This document shows, piece by piece, positions 1-5,356 of a stretch of 7,215 nucleotides of DNA. Below the pieces are notes generated by a model, which made no database searches, was not told the origin of the DNA, and saw only the letters and a program-made list of their open reading frames with translations. Within the stretch, counting starts at the first letter, position 1; each line of letters begins with the position of its first letter. Made by a program: the position numbers and the translations under genes. Location of the stretch: assembly GCA_934646865.1 (NCBI GenBank), contig CAKUEU010000075.1, forward strand, positions 1 through 7,215. Reading direction: 5' to 3'. The stretch comes from an uncultured Collinsella sp. (lineage in GTDB: Bacteria > Actinomycetota > Coriobacteriia > Coriobacteriales > Coriobacteriaceae).

Positions 1-79
1 TGGCCTGGCGCTAGCATGCCGCGATTCAGTCGCGCGGACGGCATTTCCCGGTTGACAAAACTATAGGAACACCCCCCCG

Positions 80-595
80 TTACTCCGCCAAGCCATCGGC
101 CTTTACAATCTCGCTCGTCGAGCCATCTTGGTAGGTAATCTTGACATGCTCCACCTCGGACACCTTGACGCCCGACGGGGGCTCCAGGCGCCATTCCGTC
201 AGGGCGATATCCATCGTCGTGGGCATATCCCCTTGATCTTTGAGCTCGACCAACAGCGTCTTAAGCGACGCATCGAAGGTCACGCGCTCGATCTCTTCAC
301 CAGGAATGGAACCACCGCTCAGCTGCAGCTGGACAAATCCATCGCGCGGATACCAATAGTCGCCCGGCGCGGCAACGGTATTGCCGCCAGAGACCTTCAT
401 CGTCATAATCGGTAGGCTATCATCAGCCTCGAACTCCCATGCAACGCCGCCGCGACCACCAAACGTCCAGATACAAAAGGCAATCACCAGCACGGCAAGC
501 ACCGCAAAACCAATCGCGACAAGGCCATGGTGCGCACGGCTTTCCTCGGCCGATACATCCCATTGCGTCTCTCGATACAGATGCTTGTCTTCCAT
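80..595 (-). CDS. Single-pass membrane protein of unknown function (171 aa)
   Basis: I do not recognise this protein. The ATG at 593-595 was chosen because it follows a good ribosome binding site (GGGGAGG, 5 bases upstream). The reading frame stays open to 775, but that extension is Ser/Pro/Leu-rich and runs over the thiC riboswitch, so it is unlikely to be translated. The short polar N-terminus (residues 1-23) is followed by one hydrophobic segment at about 24-45, a Gly/Arg-rich turn (GGRGG), and a C-terminal domain of about 125 residues. That domain alternates hydrophobic and polar residues, which suggests a beta-rich fold, probably outside the membrane. No cysteine pair, lipobox or catalytic motif is visible; the one cysteine lies in the membrane segment. 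The gene is divergent from thiC with about 70 bases between its start and the riboswitch, but nothing links it to thiamine. It ends in TAA just before a run of seven G on its own strand. I am confident it is a gene; its function is unknown. Confidence 0.75.
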   Translation of the reverse strand: MEDKHLYRETQWDVSAEESRAHHGLVAIGFAVLAVLVIAFCIWTFGGRGGVAWEFEADDSLPIMTMKVSGGNTVAAPGDYWYPRDGFVQLQLSGGSIPGEEIERVTFDASLKTLLVELKDQGDMPTTMDIALTEWRLEPPSGVKVSEVEHVKITYQDGSTSEIVKADGLAE

Positions 596-620
596 GTTCG
601 CCTCCCCACAGGCACGCTCG

Positions 621-651
621 TTGGCCCAATCGTACCCATTCAGGCTATACT
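621..651 (+). promoter_or_regulatory. Candidate thiC promoter
   Basis: TATACT at 646-651 differs from the TATAAT consensus at one base. It would start transcription at about 657-660, just upstream of the first base of the TPP aptamer at 667, which is where a riboswitch leader should begin. The best -35 candidate is TTGGCC at 621-626, but its 19-base spacer is long. The -10 position is well supported by context; the -35 is weak. Confidence 0.5.
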
Positions 652-666
652 TGAGCCCATGACATA

Positions 667-761
667 ACGGGGAGCTTGCAGGACAAGACGGCAGGCTGAG
701 ACTGGGCGCGCCCGCCCTGACCCGCAAACCTGATATGGGTAATGCCAACGAAGGGAGCCGT
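667..761 (+). promoter_or_regulatory. TPP (thi-box) riboswitch controlling thiC
   Basis: The conserved thi-box elements occur in the right order: ACGGGGAGC (667-675), CTGAGA (696-701), ACCTGAT (728-734), GGGTAATGCCAACG (737-750) and GAAGGGA (750-756). The short closing helix P1 is probably ACGG (667-670) with CCGT (758-761). The sequence between CTGAGA and ACCTGAT includes a GC-rich insert (GGGCGCGCCC) typical of an optional P3a arm. This RNA class binds thiamine pyrophosphate and turns thiamine genes off. Here AAGGGAG (751-757), part of the conserved 3' core, sits 8 bases before the thiC ATG and is the only Shine-Dalgarno sequence available. Ligand binding should therefore mask the ribosome binding site directly. 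No separate terminator/antiterminator fits between the aptamer and the start codon. The exact P1 boundaries are my inference. Confidence 0.93.
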
Positions 762-765
762 GCCA

Positions 766-2100
766 ATGAGCACACAGACCGAGCCCAAGCTCGTCACGCA
801 AATCGACTTCGCCCGTGCCGGGCAGATTACGCCGCAGATGAAGGAGGTTGCCGAGCGCGAGCATCGCGACCCCGAGTACATCCGCGAGCGCGTGGCCGAC
901 GGCCGCATCGCCATCCCCGCCAACATCGTGCATATCAAAAAGGGCATGCGCGCCTTTGGTGTCGGCGAGGGCCTGTCCACCAAGGTCAACGTCAACCTAG
1001 GCATCTCGGGCGATAAGGCCGATGCCGCCGAGGAGTGGAAGAAGGTCAAGATCGCCGAGGACTTTGGCGCCGACGCCATCATGGACCTCTCCAACTCGGG
1101 CAAGACGCGCCAGTTCCGCCAGCAGCTCATCGACGAGACGCCGCTCATGGTGGGCACCGTCCCCATGTACGACGCCATCGGCTACATGGAAAAGCCGCTG
1201 GTCAAGCTTACCAAGGATGACCTGTTCGAGGTCGTGCGCGCGCACGCCGAGGACGGCGTGGACTTTATGACCATCCACTGCGGCATCAACAAGTCGGTCA
1301 CCAAGACCTTTAAGGAGACCGGCCGTCTCATGAACATCGTCAGCCGCGGCGGCTCGCTGCTGTTTGGCTGGATGGAGGTCACCGGCAACGAAAACCCCTT
1401 CTACGAGTACTTTGACGAGCTGCTCGAGATTTGCCACGAGTACGACGTGACGATTTCGCTCGGCGACTCCTGCCGCCCGGGCTGCCTCTACGACTCCAAC
1501 GATGCCACCGAGACCGCTGAGATGATCGAGCTGGGCAAGCTGTGCAAGCGCGCTTGGGCCGCCGGCGTCCAGGTCATGGTCGAGGGCCCGGGTCACATGG
1601 CGCTCGACGAGATCGCCGCCAACATGAAACTGCAGAAGCGCCTGTGCCACAATGCCCCGTTCTATGTGCTCGGGCCGCTGGTGACCGATATCGGCGTGGG
1701 TTACGACCACATCACCGCTGCCATCGGCGGCGCCATCTCCGCCAGCTCCGGTGCCGACTTCCTGTGCTACGTGACGCCGGCCGAGCACCTGTGCCTGCCC
1801 AACGCCCAGGACGTGCTCGATGGCCTCATGGCCACTAAGATTGCCGCGCACGCCGCCGATATCGCCAAGAAGGTGCCGCATGCCCGCGACATGGACGACA
1901 AGATGGGCCAGGCACGCCGCAAGCTCGACTGGGATGCCATGTGGAAGTGTGCTCTCGACCCGGTCACCGGCAAGAAACGCTACGAAGAATCCCCCGCCGC
2001 CACCGAGGGCACCTGCACCATGTGCGGCAAGATGTGCGCCGTCCGCACCGTTAACAAGGTGTTCGAAGGCACGACGATCGACCTCGGCATGGAGGACTAG
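766..2100 (+). CDS. thiC: Phosphomethylpyrimidine synthase ThiC (HMP-P synthase)
   Basis: ThiC is a cytoplasmic radical-SAM [4Fe-4S] enzyme. It rearranges 5-aminoimidazole ribotide (AIR) to 4-amino-5-hydroxymethyl-2-methylpyrimidine phosphate, the pyrimidine half of thiamine. The protein has 444 residues, the short form that lacks the extra N-terminal domain of the ~600-residue proteobacterial and plant enzymes. Recognisable blocks include the region around INKSVTKTF, the EGPGH motif (residues 273-277), GYDH (312-315) with the second metal-type histidine, and a C-terminal cluster motif with cysteines 417, 420 and 424. The cluster spacing is CX2CX3C, one residue shorter than the often quoted CX2CX4C. 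The start is the ATG at 766, 8 bases after AAGGGAG. An upstream in-frame ATG at 742 is inside the conserved TAATGCC of the riboswitch and has no ribosome binding site. Regulation is by the TPP riboswitch immediately upstream. ThiD, the next pathway enzyme, follows 182 bases downstream on the same strand. Confidence 0.97.
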   Translation: MSTQTEPKLVTQIDFARAGQITPQMKEVAEREHRDPEYIRERVADGRIAIPANIVHIKKGMRAFGVGEGLSTKVNVNLGISGDKADAAEEWKKVKIAEDFGADAIMDLSNSGKTRQFRQQLIDETPLMVGTVPMYDAIGYMEKPLVKLTKDDLFEVVRAHAEDGVDFMTIHCGINKSVTKTFKETGRLMNIVSRGGSLLFGWMEVTGNENPFYEYFDELLEICHEYDVTISLGDSCRPGCLYDSNDATETAEMIELGKLCKRAWAAGVQVMVEGPGHMALDEIAANMKLQKRLCHNAPFYVLGPLVTDIGVGYDHITAAIGGAISASSGADFLCYVTPAEHLCLPNAQDVLDGLMATKIAAHAADIAKKVPHARDMDDKMGQARRKLDWDAMWKCALDPVTGKKRYEESPAATEGTCTMCGKMCAVRTVNKVFEGTTIDLGMED

Positions 2101-2105
2101 CCCTG

Positions 2106-2130
2106 TCGCCGCGGCCGCCTCTGGCGGCGA
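2106..2130 (+). other. GC-rich hairpin just after the thiC stop
   Basis: TCGCCGC (2106-2112) can pair with GCGGCGA (2124-2130). Alternatively GCCGCC (2114-2119) can pair with GGCGGC (2123-2128) around a TCT loop. No U-run follows, so this is not a classical intrinsic terminator. It may stabilise the 3' end of the thiC message or be part of a non-canonical terminator. Confidence 0.35.
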
Positions 2131-2159
2131 GCTGGTGCCTGTCAATTGTTGACGTGTGA

Positions 2160-2179
2160 ACATTTGCTTACATTTGCGT
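2160..2179. repeat. 10-bp tandem direct repeat upstream of thiD
   Basis: ACATTTGC occurs at 2160-2167 and again at 2170-2177, exactly ten bases apart (one helical turn), in an AT-richer patch between thiC and thiD. A TTGACG lies just upstream at 2149-2154, but no good -10 follows at normal spacing. Repeats in helical phase can be binding sites for a regulator. This is a sequence observation only. Confidence 0.35.
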
Positions 2180-2195
2180 AAAGATTGCATCGCCC

Positions 2196-2225
2196 GCCCG
2201 GGTTCGACATAGAGTCGGCCCGGGC
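2196..2225 (+). terminator. Strong hairpin between thiC and thiD, possible terminator
   Basis: GCCCGGG (2196-2202) pairs with CCCGGGC (2219-2225). The stem continues through a small internal mismatch to CGAC (2205-2208) with GTCG (2214-2217) around an ATAGA loop. The tail is ATCTTTAT, only moderately U-rich. It may end the thiC transcript, which would leave thiD to its own promoter, or it may be a leader structure if transcription starts further upstream. The fold is clear; the role is uncertain. Confidence 0.45.
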
Positions 2226-2230
2226 ATCTT

Positions 2231-2236
2231 TATAAT
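2231..2236 (+). promoter_or_regulatory. Perfect TATAAT, candidate thiD -10 element
   Basis: TATAAT at 2231-2236 matches the sigma-70-type -10 consensus exactly. It would give a leader of about 40 bases before the thiD ATG. No acceptable -35 lies 16-18 bases upstream, because that space is occupied by the GC-rich hairpin. The promoter would therefore be weak, activator-dependent, or absent. Confidence 0.4.
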
Positions 2237-2282
2237 GCTGGCTTAAAGACCCATTTGATTCCGACCGAACAAGGGAGCAAAC

Positions 2283-3113
2283 ATGGATCGCAGTAAGGTA
2301 CCTGCCGTCCTGTCCATCGCAGGATCCGATTCCAGCGGCGGCGCCGGCATTCAGGCCGACATCAAGACCATCACGGCGCACCGCCTGTATGCCGAGACGG
2401 CCATCACCGCCATCACCGCACAAAACACGCTCGGTGTCACCGCCGTGCAGAATATCTCCCCTGATATCGTCGCTGCGCAGATCGACGCCGTATTTGACGA
2501 TATCCGCCCCAGCGCCGTCAAGATCGGCATGGTTTCCTCTGCCGAGATTATCGAGGTTATCGCCGACCGCCTGAGCGCCTGGAACGCGACAAACGTGGTC
2601 GTCGACCCCGTCATGGTAGCCACCTCGGGCGCACGGCTGATTGCCGAAGATGCCGCCGAGGCGCTCACCCGCCGCCTGTTCCCGCTGGCGACGGTTATCA
2701 CGCCCAATATTCCCGAGGCCATGGCCCTGCTTGACTACGAGGTCGACTCCGAGCGCACACAGCAAAATGCTGCCATGCTCCTCACCCGCCGCTTTGGTTG
2801 CGCATCCCTCGTTAAGGGTGGGCATCTTGTCAACGAGGCCAACGATGTATTGGCCGAACCCGCGCCACTCGATGACGAGGGCAACCATCTGGGCGATCCG
2901 CTCACCACGTGGTTCCGCCACAAGCGCATCGAGACCGACAACACACACGGCACCGGCTGCACGCTTTCGTCCGCCATCGCCTGCGCGCTGGCCCAGGGCA
3001 TGGATCTTGCCGATGCCGTCAACGCCGGCAAGGCCTACCTAACCGGCGCTCTCGCCGCCGGCTTTGACATGGGCAAAGGCTCTGGCCCCGTCAACCACAT
3101 GTGGCAGTATTAA
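2283..3113 (+). CDS. thiD: Hydroxymethylpyrimidine / HMP-phosphate kinase ThiD
   Basis: ThiD is a ribokinase-fold enzyme that phosphorylates HMP to HMP-P and then HMP-P to HMP-PP, the pyrophosphate that thiamine-phosphate synthase joins to the thiazole. The protein has 276 residues, about the usual length for stand-alone ThiD. The N-terminal signature AGSDSSGGAGIQAD is at residues 13-26. The central stretches KIGM and DPVMVATSG are typical of the family. The C-terminal anion-hole motif HGTGCT (222-227) carries the catalytic cysteine at 226. The ATG at 2283 follows AAGGGAG with a 5-base spacer. No fused ThiE or TenA domain is present, so condensation must be encoded elsewhere. It is co-oriented with thiC, which supplies its substrate. 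The 182-base gap holds a strong hairpin and a TATAAT, so control by the thiC riboswitch is possible only by read-through. Pyridoxal kinase is a related alternative, but the motifs and neighbour favour ThiD. Confidence 0.96.
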   Translation: MDRSKVPAVLSIAGSDSSGGAGIQADIKTITAHRLYAETAITAITAQNTLGVTAVQNISPDIVAAQIDAVFDDIRPSAVKIGMVSSAEIIEVIADRLSAWNATNVVVDPVMVATSGARLIAEDAAEALTRRLFPLATVITPNIPEAMALLDYEVDSERTQQNAAMLLTRRFGCASLVKGGHLVNEANDVLAEPAPLDDEGNHLGDPLTTWFRHKRIETDNTHGTGCTLSSAIACALAQGMDLADAVNAGKAYLTGALAAGFDMGKGSGPVNHMWQY

Positions 3114-3129
3114 GATTCGCAGCCCAAAA

Positions 3130-3162
3130 CCGCCGCAAAGGGGACAGGCATCTTTGCGGTGG
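3130..3162 (+). other. Hairpin downstream of thiD
   Basis: CCGCCGCAAAG (3130-3140) pairs with CTTTGCGGTGG (3152-3162) over 11 pairs with an 11-base loop. The single non-Watson-Crick pair is G-U when read as plus-strand RNA, but C-A on the other strand, which suggests the plus-strand transcript is the functional one. It starts 17 bases after the thiD stop and no U-run follows. It is probably a 3' stabiliser or a non-canonical terminator for thiD. Confidence 0.5.
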
Positions 3163-3174
3163 CTCCCACAAACA

Positions 3175-3229
3175 TCTCGATCTGTAACAGTTAGAGCCCA
3201 TTTTTCAGCCCACCTGTTATAGATCGAGA
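3175..3229 (+). repeat. Long hairpin, copy 1 of a tandem pair
   Basis: TCTCGATCTGTAACAG (3175-3190) pairs with CTGTTATAGATCGAGA (3214-3229) as a 16-pair stem with one G-U and a 23-base loop. The arms are nearly identical to those of the next hairpin, which begins 80 bases downstream. There is no coding potential here. The role is unknown: it could be a repetitive extragenic palindrome, a terminator-like 3' structure, or a protein-binding dyad. Confidence 0.7.
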
Positions 3230-3253
3230 CATTCAAATTCCACTGAGAAGATA

Positions 3254-3311
3254 GTCTTGATCTGTAACAGTAACCTCGGCTAAATCGACCCTAGATGTTA
3301 CAGATCGAGAC
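3254..3311 (+). repeat. Long hairpin, copy 2 of a tandem pair
   Basis: GTCTTGATCTGTAACA (3254-3269) pairs with TGTTACAGATCGAGAC (3296-3311) as a 16-pair stem with one U-G and a 26-base loop. The arms share the core GATCTGTAACA with copy 1, but the loops differ. As in copy 1, the one imperfect pair remains a wobble only on plus-strand RNA. Confidence 0.7.
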
Positions 3312-3357
3312 AAACCAACGAAACAAGCCACCACAAGGGTACCTTTGTGATGGCTTG
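3312..3357 (-). terminator. Intrinsic terminator of the SGNH hydrolase gene
   Basis: Read on the minus strand, CAAGCCATCACAA pairs with TTGTGGTGGCTTG over 13 pairs (one U-G wobble) and is followed by a T-rich tail, TTTCGTTGGTTTG. It lies 8 bases past the stop codon at 3366-3368. The wobble is a C-A mismatch on the plus strand, so the minus strand is favoured. Confidence 0.7.
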
Positions 3358-3365
3358 GGGCCGTG

Positions 3366-4025
3366 CTACTCACCGAGTATCTCTTTGAGCTTGGCTGCCA
3401 CGGCGTGACCCAGGCTCTCGTGGCTTTCGGGCATCATATGCAGATAGTCGATATCGCCCGGCTCGGCAAACTCAGCGGCATTCAGAAAGTCGCAGCCAAA
3501 CTGCTCGGCCACGTGCGCATAGTACTCGCCAAAATGCTCAGATGCCTCAACGGAATGCTCGTCAAAGTCGGTCATATACACATCGGCGATCTGCGGCTTG
3601 ATCTTGATAGGAGCCATCAGCAGGATGCGCGGGCAAGGCGCAGCGTCGGTCCACGGAAACGCGCGGACGGCGCGAATCAGCGCCATGGCGCCACGGACGA
3701 TATCGGAAGCTGTCACGTTAAAGACCGTCTTGCAATCGTTAGTTCCCAGCATAATAACGATTGCATCCAGCGGCTTATGAGCCTCGAGCAGCATCGGCAG
3801 CGCGCGGATGCCGTTAAGATTGGTGTCCAGATGGCACATGTCGTCGCGTACCGTCGTGCGGCCGTTGAGGCCTTCTTCAATTACATGCCAGCCCTCGCCC
3901 AGATCACGCTGCGCCACGCCGCACCAACGCACATCCTGCGCATAGCGCACCGCAGTGCCATCGCGCATACCAGCCGGATCATAGCCATAGGTGTTGCTGT
4001 CACCAAAGCACAGAACGTTTTTCAT
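3366..4025 (-). CDS. SGNH/GDSL-type hydrolase, arylesterase-like
   Basis: This 219-residue protein is a serine esterase of the SGNH fold, probably cytoplasmic because there is no signal peptide. Visible blocks are GDSN at residues 8-11 (nucleophile Ser10), GLNGRT at 52-57 (block II glycine and asparagine), GTND at 94-97 (block III, oxyanion-hole Asn96), and DYLH at 193-196 (Asp193 and His196 of the triad). The CFGDSNTYGYDP start resembles the arylesterase-like SGNH subgroup, which acts on acyl or acetyl esters. The true substrate cannot be read from sequence; carbohydrate deacetylation is one option. The ATG at 4023-4025 follows GGGGAG with a 7-base spacer. The 24-residue upstream extension runs across a terminator hairpin and was excluded. 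The gene is enclosed by its own terminator on one side and the terminator of the preceding gene on the other. Confidence 0.9.
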   Translation of the reverse strand: MKNVLCFGDSNTYGYDPAGMRDGTAVRYAQDVRWCGVAQRDLGEGWHVIEEGLNGRTTVRDDMCHLDTNLNGIRALPMLLEAHKPLDAIVIMLGTNDCKTVFNVTASDIVRGAMALIRAVRAFPWTDAAPCPRILLMAPIKIKPQIADVYMTDFDEHSVEASEHFGEYYAHVAEQFGCDFLNAAEFAEPGDIDYLHMMPESHESLGHAVAAKLKEILGE

Positions 4026-4041
4026 CGTAAGCTCCCCACTC

Positions 4042-4075
4042 AATAAAAAGCCGACGGGAGCAGCCCCCATCGGCT
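4042..4075 (-). terminator. Intrinsic terminator after the PARG-like gene
   Basis: On the minus strand AGCCGATGGG pairs with CCCGTCGGCT (one U-G wobble) and is followed directly by TTTTTATT. This is a textbook terminator 25 bases past the stop of the TIGR02452-type gene. It ends only about 5 bases before the GTGGGGAG region that is the ribosome binding site of the SGNH gene, leaving no room for a separate promoter between them. Confidence 0.8.
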
Positions 4076-4100
4076 CGGTATATCGCATCACGCGCACCGT

Positions 4101-5216
4101 TTACAGGTACTTGCGCCAGTCGTCGTCATCCTCGTCATCCTCGGCAGCGGCCTGAGCCCGCTCGGCGGCACGGGCGGCTGCGGCGCGGGCGGCAACCTGA
4201 GCATAGGACTCCTCGTTGCGCTCGGGGAAGTTTGCCAGCACGTGCTCGAACTTGGCGAAGTCCTCGTCCCAGCGCGTAGAGGGCACGGCAAAGAAGACCT
4301 GCTTGACCTTGAAGTCGCCCGATGCGAGTTCCTTGCGGAAGAGCTCGGCCACGGCCTCGGCATCAAAGCCGTTGCTGTCGCAGCCCCATGCGCCCAGCAC
4401 GAGCTTCTCGCGACCCAACTCGTCGCAGATGGCGAGCGCAAAGCGGATGCGGTCGCGCAGGGCATCCAGCAGAGCATCGTCGCTCACGCGATACTCTTGG
4501 CGGGCGCGCTTAACGTTGGGCGCGGCGGCCACGATCACGTCGGCGTATGCATGCACGTGGTTGCGGTCGAAGCGCACCGCAGGCACCACCAGGGCGCGGT
4601 TACGATAGAGCTCGCAGTTGATGTTGCGGCGACGGTTCTCGCTGTACCACTTACGCTGCTTATCGAGAACGTTGTACAGATACGAATCGGCGCAGAGCGT
4701 CGCCTCCTGGCCCAGATAACCCTGAATATAGCCACCGCCCGGGTTGGTGAACGAGGCAAAGGCGAGCACGGCCATGTCGCAGAACTGCGCATAGCCACGG
4801 CCGTTGTCCAAGATGACCTGCGTGGCGGAGGCATCGAGCACGGTGACCTCGGGCAGAACCGGAGCGGGCTCCTCAGCAGGCGCGGACTCAGCTTCGGCGA
4901 TTTCCTCGGCAGGCTCCTCGACGGGCTCGGGCGCTGCCTCGACCTCGGCAGTCTCCGCGTCCTCGACGCCCTCGGCAACCGGCTCTTCGGCGGCCACAGC
5001 AGTCTGAACCTTGGCCTTCATCGCCGCGACAAAGCCGGCGGGTATGCCGTCAAACTCGCGAACACCAGCAAGCGAACGCTCGATATCCTTGGCGCACGCT
5101 TCGGACACAGTCGTCACATGGCGCTCGGCGGCCTTGGCACGGGCCTCGCGCTTGGGATTGGGCTGACCCGCTCGGTTGGACCTGCGGTTACGGTTCCTGT
5201 TGTCGACGTCTGCCAT
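4101..5216 (-). CDS. TIGR02452/DUF2263 family protein, microbial PARG-like macrodomain
   Basis: This 371-residue protein matches the microbial-type poly(ADP-ribose) glycohydrolase family (macrodomain fold), which removes ADP-ribose from proteins. The signature region is NPGGGYIQGYLGQEA (158-172): the GGG loop at 160-162 and then Q170-E171-A172. In the family this is normally QEE, and the second Glu, which is the catalytic acid in studied bacterial PARG, is here Ala. A second family block, LVLGAWGCDSNGFD, is at 272-285. The domain (about 123-331) is preceded by a basic N-terminus (7-32) and an acidic Ala/Glu/Pro-rich linker (about 73-122). It is followed by an Ala/Arg-rich helix and an acidic tail ending DDEDDDDWRKYL. 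These disordered tails are unusual additions to the domain. The ATG at 5214-5216 follows AGGAAAGGTGA with suitable spacing. Function could be ADP-ribose hydrolysis or only ADP-ribose binding. Confidence 0.85.
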   Translation of the reverse strand: MADVDNRNRNRRSNRAGQPNPKREARAKAAERHVTTVSEACAKDIERSLAGVREFDGIPAGFVAAMKAKVQTAVAAEEPVAEGVEDAETAEVEAAPEPVEEPAEEIAEAESAPAEEPAPVLPEVTVLDASATQVILDNGRGYAQFCDMAVLAFASFTNPGGGYIQGYLGQEATLCADSYLYNVLDKQRKWYSENRRRNINCELYRNRALVVPAVRFDRNHVHAYADVIVAAAPNVKRARQEYRVSDDALLDALRDRIRFALAICDELGREKLVLGAWGCDSNGFDAEAVAELFRKELASGDFKVKQVFFAVPSTRWDEDFAKFEHVLANFPERNEESYAQVAARAAAARAAERAQAAAEDDEDDDDWRKYL

Positions 5217-5282
5217 AAGTGGTCACCTTTCCTGTCGCTGCCGCTATCGGCTTTTCCCAATCCATGATACCCCGCCACGCAT

Positions 5283-5311
5283 AAAAAAGGCGGCCCCGAA
5301 GGACCGCCTTT
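5283..5311 (-). terminator. Intrinsic terminator of the BI-1 gene with UUCG tetraloop
   Basis: On the minus strand AAAGGCGGTCC pairs with GGGCCGCCTTT around a TTCG loop closed by C-G, the extra-stable UUCG tetraloop, and runs into TTTTTTAT. The one non-Watson-Crick pair is U-G on the minus strand but C-A on the plus strand, which identifies the minus-strand gene ending at 5357 as its owner. Confidence 0.85.
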
Positions 5312-5356
5312 CGCATCGTTTTACCGTGCCCGACAAGAGTCACGCAAGGCATCGCA

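Noticed and set aside
16..44. ATGCCG/CGGCAT hairpin at the left edge as a terminator
   Set aside because: The stem is short with a mismatched interior and a poor T-run on either strand, so I could not assign it.
52..67. TTGACA and TATAGG near the left edge as a promoter
   Set aside because: The two words are only 4 bases apart, and no plus-strand gene follows.
742..744. Upstream ATG as the thiC start
   Set aside because: It is the ATG of the conserved TAATGCC riboswitch element, with no Shine-Dalgarno sequence. The ATG at 766 is correctly placed after AAGGGAG.
997..2190. Long open frame on the minus strand opposite thiC
   Set aside because: It is the mirror of a GC-rich gene: His/Val/Gly/Asp-rich composition, no domain and no ribosome binding site, and the plus strand is unmistakably thiC.
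3130..3357. CRISPR array reading of the repeated arms
   Set aside because: There are only two units, the repeats are inverted arms of hairpins rather than direct repeats with uniform spacers, and no cas genes are nearby.
3363..4046. 227-residue plus-strand frame opposite the SGNH gene
   Set aside because: The minus strand encodes all SGNH blocks in order. The plus frame has no motif and begins inside the terminator/stop region.
4242..5267. 341-residue plus-strand frame opposite the PARG-like gene
   Set aside because: It is a shadow frame with low-complexity composition and no recognisable domain. The minus strand carries family motifs and a good ribosome binding site.
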